Source: Corbicula japonica (taxonomy: Eukaryota > Mollusca > Bivalvia > Venerida > Cyrenidae). From it: a stretch of 64,000 bases of DNA. The stretch is from contig JAZAYU010000034.1 in NCBI GenBank assembly GCA_038501625.1, forward strand, positions 5,430,467 through 5,494,466, in the 5' to 3' direction. The notes beneath the pieces are model-generated. The model worked only from the letters and a program-made list of their open reading frames with translations. It did not search any database and was not told the DNA's origin. This document shows positions 23,088-33,814 of the stretch, in pieces; position 1 is the first letter of the stretch; each line of letters begins with the position of its first letter. Both the position numbers and the translations under genes were made by a program.

Positions 23088-25408
23088 GTTTGTTTCTTGC
23101 TTTGTTTTGTTTTATTTTCTACCTTAAATTTGTTTCATATAGTTCCAAGTTAATGAACACAAGAGGCATACTTCCTTATTTAATAAATTTTTGTGTCTCA
23201 CTTTCAAAGAAAAGGTGATACATAAGGATCACTTTGTCCGACTGTCGGTCTGTCTGTCTGTCCATCATGAAAACTTAATTGCTTATGACAACATGTTTGT
23301 GATGATGCTAAATTCTTTAGATCAATATCACATAATTATGTGGATTTATGCCCATTTTGAAATGAAAACTTAGCATTAGCTATACCTTTGCCATTTCTTA
23401 ATATTTCTTGATCAAACTTTTAAATAACTGGTATATTGCTTAAACAACACAGTCATGTTGATGCCAAGTTCTTTAGGTCAAGAATTTATATTTGATGGAT
23501 TGATGCTTCTTTTTGTACTTGGGTTTTTTTATTAGTGTACCAAAGGACGATTCAAGTGTTCAGCTAAACACCCATTTAGTTTTATTATTATACTTGCAGG
23601 CCTGACAAAGTTTTGACAGGGAAGGGGTAACGTGGTTGATCAGCTAATTTGTTATTGGATCTATTGCAAAACTATCATAACAATTTTCAGACTTGTTGGC
23701 ATGATCCTCATTAATGCTTTAGTTTATGAACACTAATTTACTACATGTATTATACTCACAGGCATGACAAAGTTTCAACAGGGAGTGGGTAATTTGGTTG
23801 GTCAGCTAATTTGTTGTTAATCTGTTGCAAAACTACTAACATTTTCAAGTGAATTAACCCAGTCTTGTTAATATGATTGTCATTAACCCTGTTCTTATAA
23901 ATACTAATTTTTGTTACGTACACATGAATGATTTTAGCCTCTAATCTGCAAGTTTGTAAAATTCATATTACACAGTGTGGTTTGCACAGATGTGCCAACT
24001 TGTATGGATCTACACTGGTTGTCAATGCAAGAAAAGTCCTATGTTTGGAGTAAAGATTTAATGGGAGTTTTTAACATTAAAATGTGTTATTCAGTTGTTT
24101 TAGTACAGAGTACCGGTATTTTGCAAGGTTACACACAGTTTCTTGAAGCCAAGTTCATCACCATGTTCAATCATAACAGTATCTGAGAAAAAAACATCAT
24201 CCAACTGACAGTGTGATAAACTGTGTTTGTCTCACTCATGTCCTTTCAGAATGACTGCCCAGTGACTGTTTGTTTGTTTTAAGTTGTTTACATACAGTAA
24301 CCCTTTACTCCATATAAACACATTTTGGTGTGGGCAAACAGTGTAGTTCCAGATCAGCTGGCACATTTTTTGACTTCTTAGGTTATGTTGGACCAAAACA
24401 TGAACAGTGCAGATCCTGATCAGATGGCATGAATGTGCCGGCTGATTTGGATCTACACTGGTTTCACATGTGTTAAAGTGCATATTTAAAGAGGAAAGGG
24501 GTAATTGAAGTATTATAGTCTAATGTGCACAAAATTAAGTCCAAATGTTTCAAACCGAAATTATTAGATCATGCAAAATACCAACCAGACTTCTAGTCAT
24601 TTGCAAATTATGATCCTATAGAATAGATAGTTTCTGCTATGTCACTGAAGAAGTTGCAATCCGTTCTTGATATGACCAAGTGACAGTGTTTGTGGTCACA
24701 TGCACATTGATTATAGTTCAAAGCTATATTCCATAACAAATGTAGAAGTTGTGATTCATTGAATTGTTTAAGATAATAAAATTGATTGTTACATTCGTAA
24801 CTTAAATTCTTGAATTTAGTCTTTATCTTTAAAGTTTTTCTGTTTCACACATGACAGAAAGTTTGACTGCATTTTTTTTATAAATCTGTGAGATGCATGA
24901 TTCTGTTAAGGGTGGGTTTGGGCAGTGGAATAACCTTTAGTGACAATTTTAGTTTGTGTAATGTTCTCCCTGTAATCTGAGTGAAGTATAATATTGCAAA
25001 ACCAGTTAACATTTACAAAACAATACTCTTAAGCATCATACATTGTCCTCTTACAACTACCGGTACCTTGATTAAATATTTGCAATTTTATGTACAAGTT
25101 TAATTTGAAAAACTTATTTTTTTCCTGTACACATCATATTCAGAGAGAATTGTTTCTGTAATTGCTTAAGGGCATACATCGGTGTCATTCATAAAGGATT
25201 ACAGAATTTAGAGGATGGTATTTCCCTTACCACTTTGTGATAAAAAATATCAATTTTTCACCTTTGTAAAATAAAATATGCTTAATTCTGCACATGATTG
25301 TACTAATGCTTTGCAACCATTGAATTTTGTATATTCTCACCTCAGTGCAATAGCACTATAACTACCATTGAAAGATGTAGTTAAACAGTTTTTGCACTAA
25401 GGTGATAT

Positions 25409-25500
<92 letters not shown>

Positions 25501-28500
25501 ATATCAACTAAACATCATTTCTGTGACAGGTTTGAGAAGATCATTCACAAGTCAGACAGATGTCAAAGAGCAGAGTCCAAACCTGAAACAGCGAGTTACA
25601 GTCAAGAGTGTGCGGACACCTCAATCAGCCAAAAATAACAAGAAGCCATCACTGGTTATATTTGATAAAGATGGCACACTCATATGTTTTCATTCTATGT
25701 GGTATCCATGGTTACAGAAACTGAGCCAAAGGTAAGAACAAACAACTTTGTTTTTTGTAGTATGGGCCCAAAAAGGGTCAGTTTTAAAATAAAACCCCTG
25801 TTACATCTCATTTGGCAACACCCTTTGTTGACAAAACTTCTGGAACGTTAAATAAAAAACTCTACTGTGCATATCTAGGTTTCTTGGAAAATTTTTGAAT
25901 CTATATATAATTCTGAATCTTTGAAAAACCTTTTCAATATACTTTGCATATTTTCTCATAATTCAGACACTGAATATGAAAATTATATGCTTTGTTAATA
26001 ACTTCACCAAGGCCAGTGTTTTAAAACCTAATTTTCCGTTTGCAGCCAGAAGTGAGATCAGGATGTACACGGTTTTCTTCTTGGTCATGAATAACCTTTT
26101 AAATCTAAAAGCAAACAGTATAGATCCAGATCAGACTGCATGAGTATACACTGGTTGCACATGGGATGTAAGATGTATCAGGAGGGGTAAAGGATTAATT
26201 ACTTGCTAAACAAGAAATACCAGTATTACATATTTGGCAACTATAATTGTTAATTTGGTCTTTCATATAACCCTAACTTTATTGTATTCATGATACGGAG
26301 CTTACCAATTAAAAATCTTGGGATTCCTTTCCCCACTCTGCTACACAATACCTACCATTTTATCCAAAATAAAGAGTTTAACTCTTTACCCCATAAATAA
26401 GGCTTTTATTGTGTTGGCAAACAGTTTCGATCCCCATAAGCCGGCACATCTGTGCCATTGGATCAGTATCTTAACTGCTCCCTTTTAGATTCATTAGGTA
26501 TTTCTGACCAGGAGGTAAACATTGTAGATCCAGACCGCATCAGATGGTACAGATGTGCTGGCTGATTTGAATCTAAACTGGTCAGTTAAGAGAAAAAAGG
26601 TGTATATATGGAGTGAAGGATTACAAAAGTTTACTCATGATAATTTAGTGTTATTATTTCTGTACATAGGTTACATGCTGCCACTGGAAAATGTTTTGAA
26701 GACAAGATATATGAAATCCTTGGGTACTGTGCAATCGGTAAAAAGTTCAATCCAGGCTTGCTAGCAGAGTCAACCAAACCCATCATTCAAGAAGAACTAA
26801 CCAAGTTCTTACAATCTGAAGGCTATGACCGCAATGTTGCATGGAAAATTGTTCAGGACATTTGGGAAGAAGGGGACTCCAGCAGCACAGACACACTAAA
26901 AGCACTTGCTAATCTAACACTGTTGTTTAAAATCTTGAAAAAGAATGATGTCAAAATAGCCATCTCTACCTCTGACTCTAGAGAGGGCACTTTACAAACA
27001 ATAAAAGAACTGAATTTGGAGAAATACATTGATATGGTTGTTTGTGGGGATGACAGTGATAATGTTCCGAAACCAAACCCATTCTCTGCATTTAAAATCT
27101 GTAAGGCTCTTGGAGTAGAACCATCTGATACAGTGATGGTGGGGGACACACGGGCAGATGTTGGGATGGGGAAAGCTGCTAACATTGGATGGAATGTTGG
27201 TGTGTTGAGTGGTGTCGGTAACAGTGGAGATCTACTACCAGAAGCTGATCATGTAATTCACAGTGTGAAAGATATTCTTCCATTGATACTTCCTGGAAAT
27301 GAGTGGAAACAGTATTATAGATACAGGTTAGATTGCTTAACAAAGTAATTCCACTTAGAAGTGGTTTTATAAGATAAAGTTCATATTTATCTGTTTATGT
27401 CAGTTGAAGCTTTCATTTAGGAGTTAGTGTTTTATTGCATTCATCAGGGTATGAATACCATTTGGATTGTTAAAGTGTGTGAACTCCGAAGGGCATCACT
27501 TTAGCTTTAGATTGATAGTCCAATAGATTGTGAACAGTTTCCATTGTAACTGTGCCCCAGAGCAAATGTTTTAATAACAAATGCAAAACATTAATTGCGT
27601 TTAGCGGTCTTGATGCAGAGATTGCAGGTTGATGCAAAATTTGTTTCTGCCGAAGAAGCAGCCATCCAAAAAAAAAACAGTTGACAAAAGAGTTTTATAT
27701 TGGGTGTAAAATAAATCAATTTTACTAAACTAAATTGAATTTAAAGCAGATACGACTTCCAGTCTTCTAAATTGTTTTGCAAGCTGGTATAGGAGTTTCA
27801 ATCAACTGGTTCCTGTATTATAAAACTGAGAATGGAGACTAGTCTCAGATCTCAGCAATCCGATTGGTTGAAATTGACCAATCTCCAAATTTACCAATTG
27901 GAAGCTCAAGCTCAGAAACTAGTTGACATTCTAAATTGTAAGACCTTGGGACCTGGCCCCAATATCACAAACAATCTTGTGCTCAAACTCAACTTTCAAC
28001 TCAACACATTTATGCAAAATCTGAGTAAGGGTTGGTTATTTACTTGGAATATTAATACAAAAAAATGAAATAAAATCTTTCTATTATGAAGGAAATATTT
28101 CAGATAACACCAAGTCCTGCTGAGATATTCTAGAAAAAAATGTTTGATATTTGAGTTTCTACTCAGACAGTTTTTTGTAATTTTTAATCAGGATATATGG
28201 ATTTAAGCAAATTTCTAAAACTGCATTCAAAACAAAAAATATTATATGAACTTTTTTTAAAAACTAAATCAATTATACTGCATAACTTCAAAATTTGAAA
28301 ATTGTTTGTTTGAGTTGAGTTTAAAATCCAACTCAATATTTTTGTGATACTGGGGCCTGAACTCAGAAATATACATGAAGAGACAGTTCCGGAGCCCAGC
28401 AAAATTATTAAGTCTTTTTATTAAATGTCATTTGTTTACAGTACTGCTGAAAGAATCATGGTGGAACCTGAACATATGGAAGAGCAACAAGAACAAGCAC

Positions 28501-31500
28501 CAGCTCCTGTGACAATACCAGCCATGAAGATAAAGGATGGAATCAGACTGGTTGTCTTTGATCTGCATGGTACATTGCTGTGTACACACTTCAAGTACAC
28601 AGAATGGCTGGATACTCTCACACAGAGGTAAAGTGTTGTTGGTAAATGACTTTTTGATGCATCCTAGGCCACCCTAACAGTTGAATATGTTTTGCCACTA
28701 ATGTTCCAAGGCAGTAACCTCTAGAGGTAGGAAGGGAATGTTGTTGTTTTTTTCTCTTTATTATTTGACCATTCTGGGATAATTTTTTTTTTCAAAGTTT
28801 GGCTTGTCCAGATAAGTGTTTTAGCAATAAATATTAGCTTAACCTGTTACTCCATATATACACATTTTATCACATGTGCGATCAGCATAAATCTAGATCA
28901 GCCAGCACATCTGTGCCATTTGATCAGGTTCTGTACTGTTCATTTTTTGTATTGAAATAACCTTATTAATCAAAAGCAAACAGTGTAGATCCTGATTAGA
29001 TGTGCCACCTGATCTGGATATGGCTCAGTTGAATCTTACCAGTAAATCCTAGGAATATATACATGTAATGATACTAATATTGTCAATAGCTTTATTTTCC
29101 AATGAATATATTAGAGTATACAATACTTAAATGTAAAACATTATTTTTCACATGATGTTGCTCAAATATTAACAGCTAATACAGCTAATTAGTTTTCAGA
29201 TCAGCTGTACAGCATTTAGATATTAAGAGCATCAGGTGCAGAAAGGTTCAGTGGGGATGCCTCTTTTTGGACAGCAATATTTAATTTTTCATGTGGAGTG
29301 TGGCCAGAAAATTGGAAATTAATCACATAAATACCCTCACATTGCCCCAGAACAAACCCAATTTTGGGAGTCTTGCTTCTGACCTTTAGGGCAAAGTCAT
29401 TCGTCCAAATTATTGGGATGACAGGTTTGTACTTGACAGATATAAAGATATTGATGGCCAATGATCTATATTTCAGGATGGAGCAGATGACTGGATTAGA
29501 CCTTAAAGCATCAGTGTATGAAAAGCTTGGTGTCTGCATAGTTACCAAGAAAGTCAAATCTGGAATTTTAGGCAATGGTACCATAACCCAGGTCAAGGCC
29601 AAAATTACTGAAATTCTTATCAAAGAAGGTCTCACTTACGAAGAATCAATGTTAATTGTTAACCAGACATGGAAAGAATGTAAACATTTGCTGGACATGA
29701 ACACAAAACTAATTGATGGAGAGGTTAAACCACTATTTAAAGCACTGAAAAAGAACAATGTGAAAATTGCCATCAACACAGGTGACTCCCGGGAAGCGGT
29801 ACTTGCAGATTTAGAGTCTCTAGGTTTGCTTAAGTATATTGATATGATGATGTGTGGTGATGACCCTTTTTCTCAAGCAAAGCCCTCTCCTCATAATGTA
29901 CAACTTATGTGTAGAGAGTTTGACGTAAAGCCAGAAGAAACTGTGGTCGTTGGAGATTCAGTTTATGACCTGCAAATGGCAACTTATGCTAATGTTATGA
30001 AAAAAATTGGTGTTCTCAGCGGGATAGGGGACCAAGAGAGTCTTTGGCAGTATGCTGACCTGATTGTTCCTACTGTAGGACAACTGCATAAATATTTGTT
30101 TATGGTTGCTGGCGATCATTCAGAAACCCCTCCAAAAATACAAAGTCGAGCGTACAGTACATCTGCAAGACAACCAACACAGAGTATAATGAAGTACATG
30201 CATTCCTTTTTTACAGGACAGAAACGTAATTTCAGTACTAGTTCCACTATGAACTCCAGTCTGTCCAATATCCCATCATATGATTACATTATAGTAGGTG
30301 CTGGATCAGCTGGCTGTGTGTTGGCAAACAGGCTAACCGAGAGTCTTCAAGACAAGGTCTTGTTAATGGAGGCCGGCCCAAAAGATTACTCTTGGAAAAT
30401 TTGGATGCCAGCTGCTTTAATGTACAATCTCTGTGATGATAAGTATAACTGGTACTACCACACAGAACCAGAAAGAGCTATGAATAACCGAGTCATGTAC
30501 TGGCCAAGGGGGCGTGTCTGGGGTGGATCTTCTTCACTGAATGCCATGGTATACATTCGTGGACATGCCCTTGATTATGATCGCTGGGAGAAAGAAGGAG
30601 CCACCAATTGGTCTTATGCAAGTTGTTTACCTTACTTCAAGAAGGCACAAAATCATGAGTTGGGAGAAAATGACTATCGCGGAGGAAGTGGACCTCTGCA
30701 TGTATCCCGAGGTATAACAGACAATCCCTTACATCATGCTTTCATTCAAGCAGGCCAAGAAGCTGGTTACCCTTTCACTGATGATATGAATGGGTACCAG
30801 CAAGAGGGTGTCGGATGGATGGATATGACAATCCATAAAGGACTGCGATGGAGCGCTGCAGCGGGTTACCTTAGACCAATTGTTAACACGAGAAAAAACC
30901 TTGAAACAAAGGTGAAAGTCTTGACAACGAAAGTTCTTTTTGATAAAAATAAGGCGGTAGGGATTGAGTACATTGAGAATGGACAAACCAAAAGAGCCTT
31001 GGCAAACAAGGAAGTTATTCTGAGTGGTGGAGCGATAAATTCACCACAGCTTCTGAATTTGTCAGGAGTCGGAAATGCGGATGACTTGAAAAAGTTGGAT
31101 ATTCCAGTTGTGGCAAACTTACCAGGTGTTGGAGAAAATCTGCAAGATCATTTAGAAATGTATGTGCAGTATAAATGTTTAAAACCAATTACATTATACT
31201 CTGCACAGTGGAAATTTCCACATAACATGGTTAGGATTGGGCTGCAGTGGATTCTTACACGTAAAGGTTGGGGAGCAACAACTCACCTAGAAACTGGTGG
31301 ATTTATCCGCAGTAGACCTGGTGTGGAGCATCCAGATCTCCAGATACACTTTCTGCCATCTTCTGTTAACGACCATGGCAGGAAGAATGGTGACTGCCAT
31401 GCATTCCAGTTCCATATTGGACCAATGAGACCAACCAGTAAAGGATACCTAAAACTGAAATCCAAGGATCCCAGGGACCATCCCAAGATTGTGGCCAACT

Positions 31501-31931
31501 ATTTAACCACCGAGGGGGACAAACAAGAAATGAGGGATGCTCTCGTGTTGGCTAGAGAAATTTTTGCCCAGAAAGCATTTGACGAATTTCGAGGTGAAGA
31601 AATTCAGCCAGGACCTCAAGTGAAGACCAAAGAACAAATGGATGAGTTCTTTCGAAATCATTGTGACAGTTCCTATCACCCCTCCTGTACCTGCAAAATG
31701 GGTCAACCCAGTGATCCATTGGCAGTAGTTGATCCAGAAACAAAGATAATCGGGCTGGAAAATATCAGAGTGGTTGATGCTTCAGTAATGCCCAGTGTTG
31801 TCAGTGGCAATTTGAATGCACCAACAATAATGATTGCAGAGAAAGCAGCGGACATCATCTGTGGAATTCCTCCATTACCCAAGTCCAATGCAGCAGTGTA
31901 CAGACCAAAGACTCTTGAAACACAAAGGTAA
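22985..31931 (+). CDS. CHDH: Mitochondrial HAD-HAD-choline dehydrogenase fusion protein (five exons, 1200 residues)
   Basis: Exons: 22985-23087, 25530-25731, 26670-27326, 28442-28627, 29477-31931; all introns GT-AG, total 3603 coding bases including TAA. Order of parts: Arg-rich leader without acidic residues (1 to about 45); HAD domain 1 (about 74-306; FDKDGTL with D80 and D82, S/T201-203, K236, GDTRAD D261/D265); HAD domain 2 (about 353-593; FDLHGTL D361, GDSRE 485-489, K518, GDSVYD D543/D547); Ser/Thr/Arg-rich linker (594-650); GMC oxidoreductase (651-1200) with GAGSAG FAD loop, GRVWGGSSSLNAM, GGAINSPQLLNLSG and the catalytic pair His1117/Asn1163. The C-terminus YRPKTLETQR mirrors human CHDH (TLATQR), fixing the end. 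CHDH oxidises choline to betaine aldehyde at the mitochondrial inner membrane. The HAD halves resemble phosphoglycolate-phosphatase-like enzymes; their substrate is unknown. Confidence 0.85.
23210..23880. repeat. Dispersed repeat with diverged internal units
   Basis: GTGATACATAAGGATCACTT to about AATCTGTTGCAAAACT. A GTCT/GTCC run and phrases such as ATGATGCTAAATTCTTTAG are shared with 49600-50100 and, inverted, with 63470-63780. Confidence 0.55.
24298..24507. repeat. Palindromic MITE family A copy in HAD-CHDH intron 1
   Basis: AACCCTTTACTCCATATAAA to AAGAGGAAAGGGGTAA, with a short deletion of the left inner arm. A half copy precedes it at about 23960-24060. Confidence 0.75.
25412..25497. repeat. 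(AT)43 microsatellite upstream of HAD-CHDH exon 2
   Basis: 86 bases of pure AT ending 33 bases before the exon 2 first base. The remaining acceptor region, with CAACTAAAC as a possible branch site, fits in that space. Confidence 0.97.
25530..25731 (+). CDS. CHDH: HAD-CHDH exon 2: HAD domain 1 motif I
   Basis: It follows a TGTGACAG acceptor only 32 bases after an (AT)n tract. It carries SLVIFDKDGTLICFHSMW: both motif I aspartates needed by HAD phosphatases (nucleophile and general acid) are present. It ends in phase 2 inside the Arg codon of LSQR. Confidence 0.85.
26040..26200. repeat. Palindromic MITE family A, partial
   Basis: Right part only, from GAGATCAGGATGTACACGG to AGGAGGGGTAAAGGATTAA, in HAD-CHDH intron 2. 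Confidence 0.6.
26377..26632. repeat. Palindromic MITE family A copy just before HAD-CHDH exon 3
   Basis: TTTAACTCTTTACCCCATAA to ATATGGAGTGAAGGATTA; it ends about 38 bases upstream of the exon 3 acceptor, so the acceptor region abuts transposon sequence. Confidence 0.75.
26670..27326 (+). CDS. CHDH: HAD-CHDH exon 3: rest of HAD domain 1
   Basis: 219 codons, phase 2 at both ends. It contains the cap segment, motif II (AISTSDSRE), the motif III Lys (NVPKPNP) and motif IV (MVGDTRADVGMG), so HAD domain 1 looks catalytically complete. The donor CAG|GTTAGA is weak; reading through it would add seven residues (LDCLTK after the Arg) and stop at 27346-27348. Confidence 0.85.
27818..27885. repeat. 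Hairpin MITE family B, left arm
   Basis: TATAAAACTGAGAATGGAGA to CCGATTGGTTGAAATTGACC, in HAD-CHDH intron 3. Confidence 0.65.
27955..28357. mobile_element. Small inverted-repeat element in HAD-CHDH intron 3
   Basis: GGCCCCAATATCACAAA at the left end faces the complement of TTTTTGTGATACTGGGGCC at the right end, with further pairing inward (CTCAAACTCAACTTTCAACT versus TTGAGTTGAGTTTAAAATCC). About 403 bp, no frame. Confidence 0.55.
28442..28627 (+). CDS. CHDH: HAD-CHDH exon 4: Glu/Gln linker and HAD domain 2 motif I
   Basis: Starts after TTGTTTACAG. An acidic, Gln-rich linker (EPEHMEEQQEQAPAP) precedes RLVVFDLHGTLLCTHFKY. The second motif I position is His rather than Asp. The end, WLDTLTQR split in phase 2, matches the end of exon 2 (WLQKLSQR) in position and phase. 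Confidence 0.8.
28842..29035. repeat. Palindromic MITE family A copy in HAD-CHDH intron 4
   Basis: ACCTGTTACTCCATATATAC to TGATCTGGATATGGCTCAG; the right terminus is missing. Confidence 0.68.
29477..31931 (+). CDS. CHDH: HAD-CHDH exon 5: rest of HAD domain 2, linker and the whole choline dehydrogenase
   Basis: One uninterrupted frame of 2455 bases after an ATATTTCAG acceptor. HAD domain 2 continues with AINTGDSRE, QAKPSP and VVGDSVYD, followed by a linker with two presequence-like sites (RAYSTS, KRNFSTSS) and then the full GMC domain from SYDYIIVGAGSAG to the stop. Vertebrate CHDH genes are split by several introns; here that part has none. Together with the HAD2-GMC junction lying inside one exon, this makes the fusion secure at the DNA level. 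Confidence 0.88.
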
Positions 31932-33512
31932 TATCTGTGATATGCTTATGAATTCTCTGTTTTCAGGCAACAGTATAAACAGCATTTGTGGATCAATTTG
32001 GAATAATTCCATTGTTTTCATTTAATGAAGAAAAATATATTTTTAAGACAGAAATCATGACATAATCGTCCCATTTGACCCGGGAGATGACCCTTTGACT
32101 CTTGAAATTTTCAAAAACGCTCATTTTGAACCCCATGAATTTTAGCTGAAGGGTCATTTTTTCCTAAAAGAAGGGGTATTTTGGCCTTGAATTGCCTGAA
32201 TCCACTAAAAAGTTACCAAAATGACCATTGGGATTTGGCAGCTAGTGGAACCCCTGATAAGGTCATAAACAGTCACGTTTCTTGCCATTTTATTTTGATG
32301 TTGTTGTTTTTTCTAAATGACAAATATGTTTAATTAAGTAAAAATAAATTTACATTTATTTTTGTAATTGCAAGTATTATGTAGAGAAGCTACCAATATA
32401 TTTCACTCCTGAACCCTGATATAATACAGTTTCCTATAATATTATACACCACTAATTAAAACAATTAATTAATTAATACTTAAATAAGCTAAAAATATCA
32501 GTATCATCTATATGAATACAAAATACTATTTTATAACCTATTTCATTTTAGTGGGGTTTGGGGTACTGAAACATTTAAAGAAACAATATACTTCCCAGTT
32601 TGTTTATGTTAAACAACATCAAACGTGTTCATTTAATTTACTTGACTATTTTAATCTATCTAAGGGTAATTTTATAAGGTGCTTGCAGCAACCTGTGCAT
32701 TAAAATTTAAAAATGTGTGTATGTTTAGGTGTTACAATTTCATTTGTTATTGTATGCCACGTTTTATTTTAATAGTCAAGGAATTTTTGCCTATGTTGCT
32801 ATTTAAAGCTACTTTTACAATGGCTGTGTGCACAAATACTGTAAGTCTAACTTGAGTCCATGTTAAGATTATTTTTAACTGTAAGTTGTCTGGTAATTGC
32901 TGAAGAATCCTGGGGTAATCACCAAAGCCAGTTATGCACACAGCAAATGTGTTAAATTTGATTTTATGTGTTTAAGTGTTTACATTTTGAATAGGTATTT
33001 AATGTTTAGATTTATTATTAACATTTAATTTGATATTTTATGTCAAAACTATTCCAGTACAAGTGTTCACATTTTAATTTTATATTACATACTTTTTTAA
33101 CTGCTTGAATGTTATTTTGAAATAAATGTTTTACTGGTAAGTGTCAAATAGTGTTTTGACAAGTTACTATCTGAAATTTTTAATGAAGGTTTAATGGTAA
33201 CTGGGTATTATATACCTCCTATTTGCATTCAGTGTCATTTTAGCACACAGCTAAACATTTTTCACACAATTTTTAAATGTATTCACTGCTCATTCTTATT
33301 CCTTATTATTGGTCTTTTTGCTAGCAATTATTAAGTTTTATTAATATTGAAAACAATAATCATATTTCTAACTTAATGGTGATGAAATAAAAAGGATATT
33401 TGTTGTATTTGTATATAATTTTATCATTAAGTGCTTCATAATACATATAAAGAGAGTAAAAGTATGTGATAAATAGTGCTTTTAAGTATTTACTGAGGAG
33501 ACCTGTGCTGAA
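31932..33512. other. 3' flank of HAD-CHDH
   Basis: No gene seen. AATAAA occurs at about 32344 and 33121 and could serve the gene's poly(A) site. The sequence is AT-rich apart from the repeat at 32068-32255. Confidence 0.45.
32068..32255. repeat. Dispersed repeat, second copy
   Basis: TCCCATTTGACCCGGGAGAT to TTGGCAGCTAGTGGAACC, matching 15930-16115, about 140 bases downstream of the HAD-CHDH stop; it may be part of its 3' UTR. Confidence 0.7.
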
Positions 33513-33608
33513 GATTATAAAACTGAGATTTGAAACCAGTCTCAAATCTCAAGCATCTGATTGGCTGAAATGGCGACCATTGGTTTCCATTCTCAGTTTT
33601 ATAACCTT
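33513..33608. repeat. Hairpin MITE family B copy
   Basis: Left arm complete; the right arm has lost its inner half and resumes at TTGGTTTCCATTCTCAG and TTTTATAACCTTGGG. Confidence 0.78.
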
Positions 33609-33814
33609 GGGACCTGTATGATGTTATTTACCTTTAGAGTGCTAGTCATAGCTAGTCACATGGTGTCCATGTTGTCACAGATAAGAATATGTTGTTGTTA
33701 AGTGCCTTGCTATTAAATTTGACTATATATCATATATATTTTATCAGATTTATATGTTTTGTTTATTATTCTCTTACCAAAAGCATTTTCTTGATGCAAA
33801 TGTTTGATTTTTTT

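Noticed and set aside
25402..25638. Frame with a long Ile-Tyr run
   Set aside because: It is the translation of the (AT)n tract; the real exon begins at 25530 in another frame.
29216..29635. Minus-strand frame of 139 codons over HAD-CHDH exon 5
   Set aside because: It overlaps conserved HAD coding sequence on the other strand and shows no family resemblance.
31921..31931. Possible further exon after CAAAG|GTAATA at the end of HAD-CHDH
   Set aside because: The end resembles a donor, but the stop codon follows TLETQR exactly where human CHDH ends (TLATQR), so the CDS most likely stops here.
22985..31931. The alternative that HAD and CHDH parts are separate genes
   Set aside because: HAD2 and CHDH share one stop-free exon, and phases of the upstream exons fit exactly, so a single gene is simpler; internal starts remain possible and are noted as a finding.
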